Positions 1 to 9,130 of a stretch of DNA of 64,000 bases are shown here, piece after piece. Every line of letters starts with the position of its first letter. Within the stretch, counting starts at the first letter, position 1. This DNA is from Clostridium_B lapidicellarium (GTDB taxonomy: Bacteria; Bacillota; Clostridia; Clostridiales; Clostridiaceae). Position numbers and translations under genes: made by a program. The notes beneath the pieces are model-generated. The model worked only from the letters and a program-made list of their open reading frames with translations, searched no databases and was not told the origin of the DNA. The stretch lies in the NCBI RefSeq assembly GCF_041224415.1, contig NZ_JBGFFE010000005.1:62001-126000 (forward strand). Direction: 5' to 3'.

Positions 1-42
1 ATCCAGTGAATCCGGTCTCATCAATTCTGCTAATGGTTTCAT
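1..42 (-). CDS. Probable RarA/MgsA-type AAA+ ATPase, N-terminal 14 codons only
   Basis: Only the first 14 codons lie in the window; the gene runs off the left edge on the minus strand. The start ATG (40-42) is preceded by a good ribosome binding site (GAGGGGTG on the minus strand). The visible peptide begins MKPLAELMRPDSLD, which matches the usual N-terminus of replication-associated recombination protein A (PLAxxMRPxSLDxFVGQ). RarA is a clamp-loader-like ATPase acting at stalled forks. This is inferred from a very short match; another protein with the same opening cannot be excluded. Confidence 0.45.
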   Translation of the reverse strand, partial: MKPLAELMRPDSLD

Positions 43-127
43 AATCTCACCCCTCAAAATATCAAGCATATAATGTTTTAATTATATACTTATAAAACCA
101 GAATTCAACAGCAGGTTCAAATGGGGT

Positions 128-156
128 TTGACAGCAATTTTCACAAAAGTTATACT
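128..156 (+). promoter_or_regulatory. Sigma-A promoter of the 2-hydroxyacid dehydrogenase gene
   Basis: A perfect -35 TTGACA (128-133) and a -10 TATACT (151-156) are separated by exactly 17 bp. They lie 39 bp upstream of the start codon at 195, which is preceded by an AAGGGG ribosome binding site. Confidence 0.75.
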
Positions 157-194
157 AAATTTAGAATATTCGGCAACATGGGAAGGGGATTATT

Positions 195-1148
195 ATGAAA
201 AACACTGTATTTTTAAATTTAAAAAAAATAAACTTCGACGGTAAAATCAATTTTTCAAAACTAAATAAATTTACCAAGGTCAAATTGTATGACAGAAGCG
301 ACAAATATGAAATTCTGGAGAGGGTTAAAGAACAAAATATTGTAGTGACCAAAGAACTTCCTTTAAGCAGCGATCTAATAGATAAATTTCCATCTTCTGT
401 AGAGCTCATATGTGAAGCCGGCACAGGCTACAACAATATAGACATAAAAGCTGCCCGCAAAAAGAATATCCTTGTTTGCAACGTACCAGGTTATAGTACA
501 GATGCAGTAGCACAGCTTGCCATAACTTTCATGTTGAATTTATGCTCATCTCTAATACTGCAGCAGACAATGCTCAGAAAGGGTGATTTCAGCAATTTCA
601 CCGATGATCTTCATGTACCTCATGCAGAGATAAAAGGTAAAACCCTTGGTATAATTGGAGCTGGTGCCATAGGCCAGCGCGTTATAAAAACAGCCTTGGC
701 TCTGGGTATGAAGATTCTAGTCTACAATAGAAGTATCAAACCAATTTCCAACGTAAAATTTGTATCATTAGACGAGCTTCTGTCAAAGAGCGACTTCGTA
801 TCGATTCACTGTCCTCTTACAAAAGACACAAAACACCTTATCAACAGAGATAAATTCAATCTCATGAAATCAACTTCATTCATTATAAACACCGCAAGGG
901 GAGCCATAATAGATGAAAAAAATCTGATAGAGGCACTGCAAAACGGGACAATCGCAGGGGCCGCCCTTGACGTCCAGGAAAAAGAACCTTTTGATATAGA
1001 CAATCCTCTTTTTTCCATGAAAAACGTTATATTGACTCCACATATAGGCTGTAAATGCATCGAGGCAAGGCAGAGATTGGTGGATCTCCTTGGTAATAAC
1101 ATTGAAGCCTTTATAAACAAGAGTCCCATAAATCTAGTGAACAGCTAA
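195..1148 (+). CDS. D-isomer-specific 2-hydroxyacid dehydrogenase (NAD-dependent)
   Basis: Cytosolic oxidoreductase of the D-2-hydroxyacid dehydrogenase family, 317 residues, the usual length. The Rossmann motif GAGAIGQ is near residue 155. The catalytic residues of the family are visible: Arg in NTARGA (about 235), Glu in the QEKEP segment (about 263) and His in TPHIG (about 282). Members reduce 2-oxo acids such as hydroxypyruvate, glyoxylate or phenylpyruvate with NAD(P)H; the substrate cannot be told from sequence alone. The gene has its own promoter and a terminator hairpin overlapping its stop codon, so it looks monocistronic. Confidence 0.85.
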   Translation: MKNTVFLNLKKINFDGKINFSKLNKFTKVKLYDRSDKYEILERVKEQNIVVTKELPLSSDLIDKFPSSVELICEAGTGYNNIDIKAARKKNILVCNVPGYSTDAVAQLAITFMLNLCSSLILQQTMLRKGDFSNFTDDLHVPHAEIKGKTLGIIGAGAIGQRVIKTALALGMKILVYNRSIKPISNVKFVSLDELLSKSDFVSIHCPLTKDTKHLINRDKFNLMKSTSFIINTARGAIIDEKNLIEALQNGTIAGAALDVQEKEPFDIDNPLFSMKNVILTPHIGCKCIEARQRLVDLLGNNIEAFINKSPINLVNS

Positions 1149-1170
1149 GTCTGTCCACTAGATTTATTTT
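1130..1170 (+). terminator. Rho-independent terminator after the dehydrogenase gene
   Basis: A 10-bp stem (1130-1139 with 1156-1165) encloses a second short stem (ACAG/CTGT) and is followed by a T-rich stretch ATTTT. The left arm overlaps the last codons of the dehydrogenase gene. Confidence 0.7.
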
Positions 1171-1235
1171 AAGTTGATCTTTGAAGCGTCCAGTTCTATA
1201 ATTTACAATATATGTTTCTATAGGCGGTGTTATTT

Positions 1236-1991
1236 ATGATGACAGAAATTGCATTACTGTGTGTTGCGGCATTTTTTGCTGCATTTGTGGACTCCATAGC
1301 AGGAGGCGGAGGACTTATAAGCCTTCCGGCCTTTATGATAACAGGTATTTCTCCCCACATGGCACTGGGTACAAATAAATTCTCGTCAACCTGCGCTTCT
1401 TTTACCAGTTCAATAAAGTTTGCACAGTCCGGCAAGGTGGATTTCAAAATATTAAAGTTTCTACTCCCGTTTACTTTGGTTGGAGCTGTGATGGGTACGC
1501 ATACTATGTTAAAGATCAATGCAGGATACCTAAACAGCATAGTTATGGTACTCCTTCTCTTTGTAAGCATATACAGTGTATTTTCCAAAAATGTAGGCAT
1601 GGAGGACAAATTTAAAGTATTGAAGAAGAAATCCATCTTTCTCGGTATTTTACTGGCATTTTCACTGGGATTTTACGATGGTTTTTTCGGTCCTGGTACA
1701 GGTTCCTTTTTAATATTCGGACTCATATATATTTTCAATTTTGACTTTGTCCGCTCCGGCGGAAATTCAAAGGTATTGAATTTTACCAGCAACATAACAT
1801 CCCTGTCAGTATTTTTAATCAACGGACAAATTGATTACAGGCTCGGAATACCTGCGGCCATTTCCATGATCATAGGCTCAAGACTGGGAGCCAGTACAGC
1901 CATTTTAAAAGGTTCAAAACTCATAAGACCGATATTCATAACAATATCTCTGTGTCTTTCCGTAAAAATATTTTACGGTATTGTAAAATAA
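1236..1991 (+). CDS. TauE/SafE-family membrane permease (YfcA-like)
   Basis: Hydrophobic protein of about 251 residues with some eight predicted membrane spans and the N-terminal signature AGGGGLISLPA of the TauE/SafE family. The second half has the repeat-equivalent motif GPGTGSF. Family members export or import sulfur-containing or organic anions such as sulfite, sulfoacetate or taurine-derived acids; the substrate here is unknown. An in-frame GTG lies at 1227, but I chose ATG 1236 because TAGGCGG stands eight bases before it. The gene is flanked by terminators on both sides, so it is transcribed alone. Confidence 0.8.
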   Translation: MMTEIALLCVAAFFAAFVDSIAGGGGLISLPAFMITGISPHMALGTNKFSSTCASFTSSIKFAQSGKVDFKILKFLLPFTLVGAVMGTHTMLKINAGYLNSIVMVLLLFVSIYSVFSKNVGMEDKFKVLKKKSIFLGILLAFSLGFYDGFFGPGTGSFLIFGLIYIFNFDFVRSGGNSKVLNFTSNITSLSVFLINGQIDYRLGIPAAISMIIGSRLGASTAILKGSKLIRPIFITISLCLSVKIFYGIVK

Positions 1992-1992
1992 A

Positions 1993-2033
1993 CTGCTGCA
2001 CAAATTCAATTGTGCAGCAGACCTGTTTTTTCA
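1993..2033 (+). terminator. Strong rho-independent terminator
   Basis: A perfect 11-bp stem (1993-2003 with 2010-2020) with a 6-nt loop, followed by a run of T residues at 2026-2031. It lies two bases after the permease stop codon. Confidence 0.9.
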
Positions 2034-2085
2034 TAAAATATTGTTTACAGGTATATTATATTCCTAAATCATATATTTTCCAATA

Positions 2086-2115
2086 TTGACACCAGTCGAA
2101 GTTATAAATTAATAT
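2086..2115 (+). promoter_or_regulatory. Promoter of xpt
   Basis: A perfect -35 TTGACA (2086-2091) stands 18 bp from TAATAT (2110-2115), 50 bp upstream of the xpt start. I looked for a purine riboswitch fold in this leader and did not see its conserved core. Confidence 0.55.
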
Positions 2116-2164
2116 TATTGTATAACAGTTGAAAATACAAAATAATTATATAAGGTGGTAAAAA

Positions 2165-2734
2165 ATGGATTCATTAAAAAGAAGAATTGTAAAAGATGGA
2201 ATTGTAGTTGATAAAAATATATTAAAAGTAGATTCCTTTTTAAATCATCAGGTTGATTTAAACTTGATGTACGAAATAGGCACTTATTTTAAAAATTATT
2301 TTGAGGAATATAAACCCACAAAAATATTTACGATTGAAAGTTCCGGAATTGCACCGGCATCTATGACGGCACTTCAAATGAAGCTCCCGATGGTAATATT
2401 AAAAAAGAAAACTTCAAAAATTTTAAATGACAACATATATCAGACTGTAATACACTCTTTTACCAAATCTGTGGATTACAACCTAACTTTATCTAAAAAA
2501 TACATCAGCACCGGGGACAGAATTTTAATCATAGATGATTTCTTGGCAAAGGGAGAGGCCGCATCAGGAGCTATACGCCTGGTTGAATCCGCCGGGGCCA
2601 AAGTTTCGGGTATAGGCATAGTTATTGAGAAATCCTTTCAACCCGGAAGAAAGCTGCTGGAATCAAAAGGGTATAAGATCTATTCCCTGGCCAGAATCAG
2701 AAGCTTAGAACATGGACAGATAAAATTCTGTTAA
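2165..2734 (+). CDS. xpt: Xanthine phosphoribosyltransferase
   Basis: Converts xanthine and PRPP to XMP in purine salvage. The protein is 189 residues, the standard length of Firmicute Xpt. The PRPP-binding loop of type I phosphoribosyltransferases is visible as ILIIDDFLAKGEAA near residue 123. The N-terminal segment LKRRIVKDG and the lid-region IYSLARI near the C-terminus are also typical. AAGGTGG stands six bases before the ATG. In many Firmicutes xpt precedes the xanthine permease gene pbuX; here the next gene is on the opposite strand, so xpt stands alone. Confidence 0.9.
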   Translation: MDSLKRRIVKDGIVVDKNILKVDSFLNHQVDLNLMYEIGTYFKNYFEEYKPTKIFTIESSGIAPASMTALQMKLPMVILKKKTSKILNDNIYQTVIHSFTKSVDYNLTLSKKYISTGDRILIIDDFLAKGEAASGAIRLVESAGAKVSGIGIVIEKSFQPGRKLLESKGYKIYSLARIRSLEHGQIKFC

Positions 2735-2763
2735 ATCAAAAATACAAAAGGGATGGTGAATTT

Positions 2764-4599
2764 TCACTTACCGTTTTCCGGAACCATTTGAGCACAATAC
2801 ATGTCATAATATATTCCCCTTTTATCCATCAGATCCTCATGGTTCCCAAATTCAACTATCCTGCCATTATCTATTACCATTATAATATCTGAATACTTTG
2901 TAGTACTGAGCCTGTGGGCAATAATAAAACTGGTCCTGTTTTCCATAAGTTTGAACATGGCTTTCTGGATTTTAATTTCAGTCCTTGTATCTATATTGCT
3001 GGTAGCCTCATCCAAGATGAGTATGGAAGGATTGGAAAGTACAGTTCTTGCTATGGATATTATCTGCCTTTCACCCTGGCTCAGATTTCCTCCTCCCTCT
3101 TGAATCACGGTATCATATCCCATGGGGAGCTTTTCAATAAACTGATCTGCCCCTACCGATTTTGCAATTTCCCTAACTTTAGAATAATCGGCGTCAAGAT
3201 TGCCATACTTAATATTTTCAAATATGGTACCCGTAAAAAGATAGGTATCCTGAAGAACTATTCCAAAGCATTTTCTAAGACTGTCCCTGGTATAATTTCT
3301 TATGTCCACGCCATCTATGAAAATCTCACCGCTGGATACGTCATAAAACCTGTTGAGCAAGTTCACGATAGTAGTTTTACCTGCCCCGGTAGGTCCAACC
3401 AATGCGACACTTGTACCTGGTCTTATCTCAAAATTTACGTTTTTCAATACTTCCACATCTTTTCTGTATCCGAAGCACACATTTTTAAAAACAATATTCC
3501 CTCTGGCACTTTCAAGTACCTTAGCACCGGGTATATCCTCCGACTCCTCCGTCTCGTCCAGTATTTCAAATACCCTTTCAGCACCTGCAACCGCCGACTG
3601 GAGTGTATTGAATATACTGGCTATACTGTTTAAAGGACGTGTGAACTGCCTTGAATAGTTTAAAAAACTGGCTATGGTACCAACAGTTATGATATCCTTC
3701 ACGGCCAGAACTCCACCGACTCCAGCTACTGCAGCAAATCCTATATTGTTTATAACGTTCATAAGAGGCATTAAAAATCCGGACAAGATCTGAGCTTTAA
3801 GTCCTATTTTGCACAATTTTCGGTTCATCACATTAAATTCATCTATAATCTTCCCTTCATGGTTAAAAGCCTTTACCACCTGAAGTCCGGATATGGATTC
3901 CTCTATATGTCCATTTAATATTCCAAGTTCCGTCTGCTGATCTTTAAACAATTTGTTCGTACTCCCCGCTATACTTCTGGTAAGTAAAAACACCATTGGA
4001 ACTACAATGAGGGTTACGAGCGTCAAAAGAGGGCTTAAAACAAGCATCATTATAAAGGATCCAAGCACTGTCACAGCTGATGACATAAGGTGTGTAGTTG
4101 ACTGGGATATGGTAGAGCTAACATTTTCTATATCGTTGGTAAGCCTACTCATTATTTCCCCGTGGGTATTTTTATCAAAAAAAGATATGGGGAGTTTCTG
4201 CAGTTTGTTGAACAAATTTTCTCTAAGCCTTACTATTATTCTCTGGGCTGTGCCGGCCATAAGCCAGCTTTGAAAAAAAGTCAGTATCCCATCTACTATA
4301 TACGTAAGTAAAAGCAGGATAACCATTATGGACAGCAGGCTAAAATCGGCCCTTACTTTCAATCCGGATATGGCATCAATTGATTTTCCTATTAGATAAG
4401 GTCCTAAAAAAGATACTACAGAATCCAATATTATAAATACAAAAATTATGATTAAAAGTCTTCTTTCACTGCCAAAATATTTCCACAGCCTAAATAAAGT
4501 TTTTTTGAAATTTTTGGGTTTTTCAACCGGTCTGATGCTGCCCCTTCCCTTCACACCTCTCCTGCCGCCTATGGGGACCCTGACATTGCCATTCATCAT
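2764..4599 (-). CDS. ABC exporter half-transporter, consensus-site subunit
   Basis: A 611-residue TMD-NBD half-transporter of the multidrug/lipid exporter class: an N-terminal Arg/Gly-rich tail of about 35 residues, six predicted membrane helices (about 45-330), then the nucleotide-binding domain. The NBD has Walker A GPTGAGKTT, Walker B ILILDEATS with the catalytic Glu, and the switch His in IIAHRLST, so its ATP site is intact. Its signature motif is the non-canonical LSQGE. It overlaps the preceding half-transporter gene by four bases (ATGA), so the two are translationally coupled and very probably form a heterodimer. The exported substrate is unknown. Confidence 0.88.
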   Translation of the reverse strand: MMNGNVRVPIGGRRGVKGRGSIRPVEKPKNFKKTLFRLWKYFGSERRLLIIIFVFIILDSVVSFLGPYLIGKSIDAISGLKVRADFSLLSIMVILLLLTYIVDGILTFFQSWLMAGTAQRIIVRLRENLFNKLQKLPISFFDKNTHGEIMSRLTNDIENVSSTISQSTTHLMSSAVTVLGSFIMMLVLSPLLTLVTLIVVPMVFLLTRSIAGSTNKLFKDQQTELGILNGHIEESISGLQVVKAFNHEGKIIDEFNVMNRKLCKIGLKAQILSGFLMPLMNVINNIGFAAVAGVGGVLAVKDIITVGTIASFLNYSRQFTRPLNSIASIFNTLQSAVAGAERVFEILDETEESEDIPGAKVLESARGNIVFKNVCFGYRKDVEVLKNVNFEIRPGTSVALVGPTGAGKTTIVNLLNRFYDVSSGEIFIDGVDIRNYTRDSLRKCFGIVLQDTYLFTGTIFENIKYGNLDADYSKVREIAKSVGADQFIEKLPMGYDTVIQEGGGNLSQGERQIISIARTVLSNPSILILDEATSNIDTRTEIKIQKAMFKLMENRTSFIIAHRLSTTKYSDIIMVIDNGRIVEFGNHEDLMDKRGIYYDMYCAQMVPENGK

Positions 4600-6317
4600 G
4601 ATTTCCCCCTTCTTCCAACCTGGGATAAGAATATATCCCTATATACCTGACAATCTTTCATAAGTTCTCTGTGTTTTCCCATGCCTGCCAATTTGCCATT
4701 CTCCATAACAATTATCCTGTCTGCAGACATGACGGAAGCTATTTTCTGTGCAATTACTATACAGGTGAGGTGATCCGAATACTTTCCCAATTTTTTTCTG
4801 ATCCTTGATTCTGTAGAGGCATCTACCGCACTGGTACAATCGTCAAGAATCAGTAATTCGGGCTTTTTTACAAGTGCCCTGGCTATAGAAATTCTCTGTT
4901 TCTGACCTCCCGAAAGATTTACCCCTCCCTGGCCAAGCTTGGTATCGTATTTTTCCGGAAACTCTGAAATAAATCCATCTGCCTCCGCAGCCCGGGCGGC
5001 TTCTTCAATTTCTTCAAGAGAGGCATTTTCATCTCCCCACTTTATATTTTCAAGTATACTTCCCGTAAACAGCAATGTTTTCTGGGGCACAAGAGCTATT
5101 TTATCCCTCAATACCTTTTTATCCATGTATCTTATATCCAGACCATCAATCCTAATAGTTCCGCAGGTGGGGTCGTAAAACCTCGGAATCAAACTTACCA
5201 GAGTGCTTTTGCCCGAACCCGTCGACCCTATTATCCCAAGTGTCTCCCCCGGAGTACATGTAAAGCTGACATTTTGAACAACCCGGTGATTATCGTCATA
5301 GGCAAAACTCACATTTTCAAATCTTATCTCTCCTATTTTATCGAGGCCCAATCCAGATCCGCCGGGGCTGGAACTGTTTTCCTCTTCAAACACCTCAGAG
5401 ATCCTGCTGGCAGAAGCCTTGGATTTTACAAATGTGTTAAAAACCGAAGATATGATCATAATTGAGTACAGTATCTGTGTCATATAGTTTGTAAATGCAA
5501 TTATCTGCCCAACTTTCATAGTACCCCTGCTTACATATATTCCCCCAATCCAGAGCACGGATACTATTCCCGCATTTATGGCAAAATTTATGCCCGGGGA
5601 AAATATGGACATAACCTGCATTGCCCTGGTGGATAAATTGCCAAGTTCTTCATTGAAACCTTCAAACCTTTTATTTTCATAATCCGAGCGGTTAAATGCC
5701 TTTACTACCCTCACCCCTGACAGGTATTCCCTCATTACGGAATTCACCTTATCCAAGGCCTGCTGCACTCTCATAAAATATGGATACCCTATATGCATGT
5801 TTAAAAATATAAGTACCCCCACAACCGATATTGCAATAAAAATTATCACTGAAAGACGGAGGTTCAGCCTGGATGCCATAATTATACTTCCTACACACAA
5901 AATAGGTGCCTTTACGGCTATCCTCATAAGGCTGTTTACAAAGTTCTGAATCTGAGTTACATCATTGGTAAGCCGTGTTATAAGCGAGCTCCTTTCAAAT
6001 TTATCAATACTTTTGAAAGAAAAACTCTGTACCTTTCTAAATAAATCCTCCCTGAGATCTGCGCTGAAATTCTGTGATACAGTTCCCGACAATATGTTTC
6101 TCCCGGAAGCCCCAATGGCACCAACAGCAGTAATGCCGAGCATTACAAGCCCCTTCTTAACTATATAATTTATATCTCTGTACGCTACACCTACATCCAC
6201 TATGCTGGACATTATAGTGGGCTGCATAAGATCGCACAGTGCCTCCACCGTAAGACATATTATTGCAAGGGAAAACCCCTTCCAGTATCTATCTACATAT
6301 TTTCTCATGAATTTCAA
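4596..6317 (-). CDS. ABC exporter half-transporter, degenerate-site subunit
   Basis: A 573-residue TMD-NBD protein and the first gene of the pair. Walker A GSTGSGKST and signature LSGGQ are canonical, but the Walker B glutamate is Asp (LILDDCTS) and the switch histidine is Gln (VIAQKIAS). Its own ATP site is therefore catalytically poor. Its good LSGGQ completes the active site of the partner protein, the arrangement known from BmrCD and TM287/288. I kept the TTG start at 6317 because AGGGGTG lies nine bases upstream, whereas the ATG at 6308 would be too far from it. Confidence 0.88.
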   Translation of the reverse strand: MKFMRKYVDRYWKGFSLAIICLTVEALCDLMQPTIMSSIVDVGVAYRDINYIVKKGLVMLGITAVGAIGASGRNILSGTVSQNFSADLREDLFRKVQSFSFKSIDKFERSSLITRLTNDVTQIQNFVNSLMRIAVKAPILCVGSIIMASRLNLRLSVIIFIAISVVGVLIFLNMHIGYPYFMRVQQALDKVNSVMREYLSGVRVVKAFNRSDYENKRFEGFNEELGNLSTRAMQVMSIFSPGINFAINAGIVSVLWIGGIYVSRGTMKVGQIIAFTNYMTQILYSIMIISSVFNTFVKSKASASRISEVFEEENSSSPGGSGLGLDKIGEIRFENVSFAYDDNHRVVQNVSFTCTPGETLGIIGSTGSGKSTLVSLIPRFYDPTCGTIRIDGLDIRYMDKKVLRDKIALVPQKTLLFTGSILENIKWGDENASLEEIEEAARAAEADGFISEFPEKYDTKLGQGGVNLSGGQKQRISIARALVKKPELLILDDCTSAVDASTESRIRKKLGKYSDHLTCIVIAQKIASVMSADRIIVMENGKLAGMGKHRELMKDCQVYRDIFLSQVGRRGKS

Positions 6318-6423
6318 GCAAACACACCCCTATGAATCACAAAATTATGTTATTATAATATTACTATATCATATAACACTGGTATAATAACTATATAAAA
6401 CCTAATTTACAGGAGTGATATAT

Positions 6424-6810
6424 TTGAATAAATATTTAAATAAAATTCTCTATTATTTCAGGGACAGCTATGGAATTGATAAACTTTCAACCCATCTTTA
6501 CATAGCTGGATTCATATTTTCCCTATTTAGGTACAGTGCCACTTTTGGCTTTGTCTGCATAATATATTCTACATGGAGGTGTCTTTCAAGAAACAAGTAC
6601 AGGAGGTACAAAGAACTTCAGGCTTATGAAAATTTTATATCACCTCTTGTCAGGCGGGTTAAAACACACAAAAACTTATTTGACAACAGCAGGTACTATA
6701 AAATATTCAGATGCCCAAATTGTTCTCAAAAAATGAGGGTCCCGCGGCATAAGGGAAAAATAACTATAACCTGTAGAAAATGCGGAACCACTTTTAAGAG
6801 AAGATCATAG
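6424..6810 (+). CDS. Small membrane protein with C-terminal zinc ribbon
   Basis: About 128 residues. One or two hydrophobic segments (roughly residues 25-50) are followed by a basic stretch and a C-terminal zinc ribbon with two pairs of cysteines, CPNC and CRKC, about 22 residues apart. I prefer the TTG start at 6424: AGGAG at 6411-6415 is eight bases before it, while the alternative GTG at 6415 overlaps that site. I do not recognise a specific family. The gene is followed by the cardiolipin synthase gene in the same direction with a 39-bp gap, so the two may be cotranscribed. Confidence 0.65.
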   Translation: MNKYLNKILYYFRDSYGIDKLSTHLYIAGFIFSLFRYSATFGFVCIIYSTWRCLSRNKYRRYKELQAYENFISPLVRRVKTHKNLFDNSRYYKIFRCPNCSQKMRVPRHKGKITITCRKCGTTFKRRS

Positions 6811-6849
6811 ACATACAAGCCAAATATAATATAAAAGTAGGTGCTGTAA

Positions 6850-8373
6850 TTGGGAGAAAGAAAAATATTTGTTTCAATTTTAAAATTCATAGTTTTTATA
6901 TTCTGGTTGGTATTTCAATTTATAGCAATAGTACTCATATACAACATATTTAACATATTTTTTATATACTATTTTATATTTTTTGAAATTCTCAGCGCTA
7001 TTTCCGTAATACACCTGAACTATAAGGATAAAAATACATCCTATAAAATATGCTGGATTACTTTGATACTCCTGATCCCGGTAGTGGGAGTCATTATCTA
7101 TATCCTATCCAGAATTGGAATCAAACGCAATTTCAACAAAATGAACAAAATGGAACTGGATGAAAAAATATTTCCCAAAGAAGATCAAGCCATGCTCTCG
7201 CTTCTAAAGGAGAAAAATAAAACTCGATACAATCAAACAAGGTTGATTAAAAATACAAGTGGCTATGGGGCCTATTTCAATACAAAAATAATCTATTTCC
7301 CATCGGGGGAAAGTATGTATAAAAAATTGCTGGAAGAATTGAAAAAAGCCGATAAATTCATATTTCTCGAGTATTTTATAATTTCCAGAGGAGAGGTATG
7401 GGACAATATATTTGAAATATTAAAAGAAAAGGCACGAAACGGGGTAGAGGTCAGAATCCTGGTTGATTACATAGGATCAATGTTTGTCCTTCCAAGGGAT
7501 TTTGAAAAATCCCTGAGGAAAAACAACATAAAATACAAAATATTCAACCCTATAAAAATAATACTGAATGTCATGCTCAACTACAGGGATCACAGAAAAA
7601 TGGCGATAATTGACGGTAAAATCGCATTTACTGGAGGAATGAATATAGGAGACGAATATATAAACTCCTACAGCAAATACGGCTACTGGAAAGACATGGG
7701 AGTGTGTCTGAAGGGAGATGCCGTTTACAGCTTTACATCCATGTTTTTGAGAATGTGGCAGTCAATAACAAAAAAAAGAGAGGATTTTGAAAAATACAAG
7801 TTTGAAAATAAGCTAAATGAATATACAGGTGTCATACTGCCTTACAACAGCAACCCGGAGGAAAACAACGATGTGGCACAAAACGTGTATTTGAGCATTA
7901 TAGACAGTGCCAAAAATTATGTCTACATCACAACCCCATACTTGATAATAGGATATGAAATGATACTTGCACTGACTCTGGCTGCAAAACGTGGAGTGGA
8001 CGTGAGAATAATAACACCTTCCATACCCGATAAAAAGACCATACAGGTCCTTACAAGATCTCATTATGACAAGCTTCTCGATTCAGGCGTGAAAATATAT
8101 GAATACACCCCTGGATTCATACATGGCAAGACTTTCGTTTCCGACGGCGAGTGTGCGGTGGTAGGAACCATAAACATGGACTACAGGAGTCTGTACCTGC
8201 ATTTTGAATGTGCCGTATACATGTATGACGTTCCCATAATAAATGACATTTACAGCGACTTTGTAAACACCATGAAACAGTGCAGGAAAATAGAAAAAAG
8301 TACCTGGGAGAAAAGATGTTTCTTCAAAAAAGTTCTGGAATCCGTACTCAGGATGTTTGCTCCGCTTGCATGA
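6850..8373 (+). CDS. cls: Cardiolipin synthase (phospholipase D superfamily)
   Basis: Membrane enzyme that condenses two phosphatidylglycerols to cardiolipin. The protein is 507 residues, typical for bacterial ClsA-type enzymes. Two N-terminal membrane spans (about residues 8-30 and 35-60) precede the phospholipase D domains. Both HKD motifs are intact: HRKMAIID with GGMNIG near residue 250 and HGKTFVSD with GTINMD near residue 425. The start is TTG with a weak TAGGTG upstream. The gene reads towards the minus-strand cblS gene, with only ten bases between their stops. Confidence 0.9.
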   Translation: MGERKIFVSILKFIVFIFWLVFQFIAIVLIYNIFNIFFIYYFIFFEILSAISVIHLNYKDKNTSYKICWITLILLIPVVGVIIYILSRIGIKRNFNKMNKMELDEKIFPKEDQAMLSLLKEKNKTRYNQTRLIKNTSGYGAYFNTKIIYFPSGESMYKKLLEELKKADKFIFLEYFIISRGEVWDNIFEILKEKARNGVEVRILVDYIGSMFVLPRDFEKSLRKNNIKYKIFNPIKIILNVMLNYRDHRKMAIIDGKIAFTGGMNIGDEYINSYSKYGYWKDMGVCLKGDAVYSFTSMFLRMWQSITKKREDFEKYKFENKLNEYTGVILPYNSNPEENNDVAQNVYLSIIDSAKNYVYITTPYLIIGYEMILALTLAAKRGVDVRIITPSIPDKKTIQVLTRSHYDKLLDSGVKIYEYTPGFIHGKTFVSDGECAVVGTINMDYRSLYLHFECAVYMYDVPIINDIYSDFVNTMKQCRKIEKSTWEKRCFFKKVLESVLRMFAPLA

Positions 8374-8383
8374 GAAATTATGT

Positions 8384-9130
8384 TCACAGAAACCGCAGAT
8401 ATCCTATGACATGTGTTTCCGGGACATCTTGCAGTATGTCCCTTACAGCTTTCCCGTCTACTGCTGCAATCACCGAAGTTTCCGGACCGCCTGACTTTTG
8501 GACATCCACACCGCAATCATCATTTATATGGCATCTCAAATTGTTGTACAAAGCAAGTTGTCCAGCTTCATAGGCTATGCCCCTGGATCCTACCGGAACT
8601 ATTTCATATACGGAGGGATTCTTCAACAGTCCATATAATGTTTTATAATCGATTATTTCACTATCTCCTTCTAAATCTATCTCCTTTCCAACTTTGGGCA
8701 CACCTGCACTTATTATAACCGCTTCCCCCCTTACACTGTTTACCTTCAGATCTTTCTGATCCGCCAAACCCACAGCAGTCATTCCAACAGCTGTAGAAAC
8801 AGTTGCAAAATTTTCCTCTGTGCTCCCCGTAAGGATCACATCTTCAATTCCCGCAGCTTTAAGCTCTTTTTTTATTCCCGCAATTATTTCTTTCCCGGTA
8901 TTATCCATTTCATTGCAGATATTATCTGTAAGTGCAACTACTTTTGCACCTGCACAGATCAACTCCAGCAAAACAACCCGTGCAGAGAAACCCCCTACAT
9001 AAACGGGAGGTACTTTATAAGCGTCCCACTTTTTACTTCCAACACCCCCGCAGCTGTCGCAGGCCACTACCATAGTCCTGGTTTCATCCAGCCTTATCAA
9101 ACTCAAATCCCTTATTTTTTTTATTTCCAT
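8384..9130 (-). CDS. cblS: AIR-synthase-fold kinase, probable alpha-ribazole kinase CblS
   Basis: A 248-residue protein of the PurM/ThiL (AIR synthase) superfamily. Features include the N-terminal DETRTMVVACDSCGG and a Gly-rich segment GPETSV near the C-terminus. It overlaps the upstream ECF-type S component gene by ten bases. In Listeria and Geobacillus this pair is known as cblT (alpha-ribazole transport) and cblS (alpha-ribazole kinase), which salvage the lower ligand of cobalamin; that supports the call. A ThiL-like thiamine-monophosphate kinase is the main alternative, but the protein is shorter than ThiL and is not near thiamine synthesis genes. Confidence 0.65.
   Translation of the reverse strand: MEIKKIRDLSLIRLDETRTMVVACDSCGGVGSKKWDAYKVPPVYVGGFSARVVLLELICAGAKVVALTDNICNEMDNTGKEIIAGIKKELKAAGIEDVILTGSTEENFATVSTAVGMTAVGLADQKDLKVNSVRGEAVIISAGVPKVGKEIDLEGDSEIIDYKTLYGLLKNPSVYEIVPVGSRGIAYEAGQLALYNNLRCHINDDCGVDVQKSGGPETSVIAAVDGKAVRDILQDVPETHVIGYLRFL

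Noticed and set aside
2034..2164. Purine riboswitch upstream of xpt
   Set aside because: The leader lacks the conserved three-way-junction core and is too AT-rich to form its stems; only a promoter and ribosome site are evident.
2914..3633. A 239-codon plus-strand frame
   Set aside because: Antisense to the ABC exporter NBD and membrane domain, whose Walker and signature motifs are on the minus strand.
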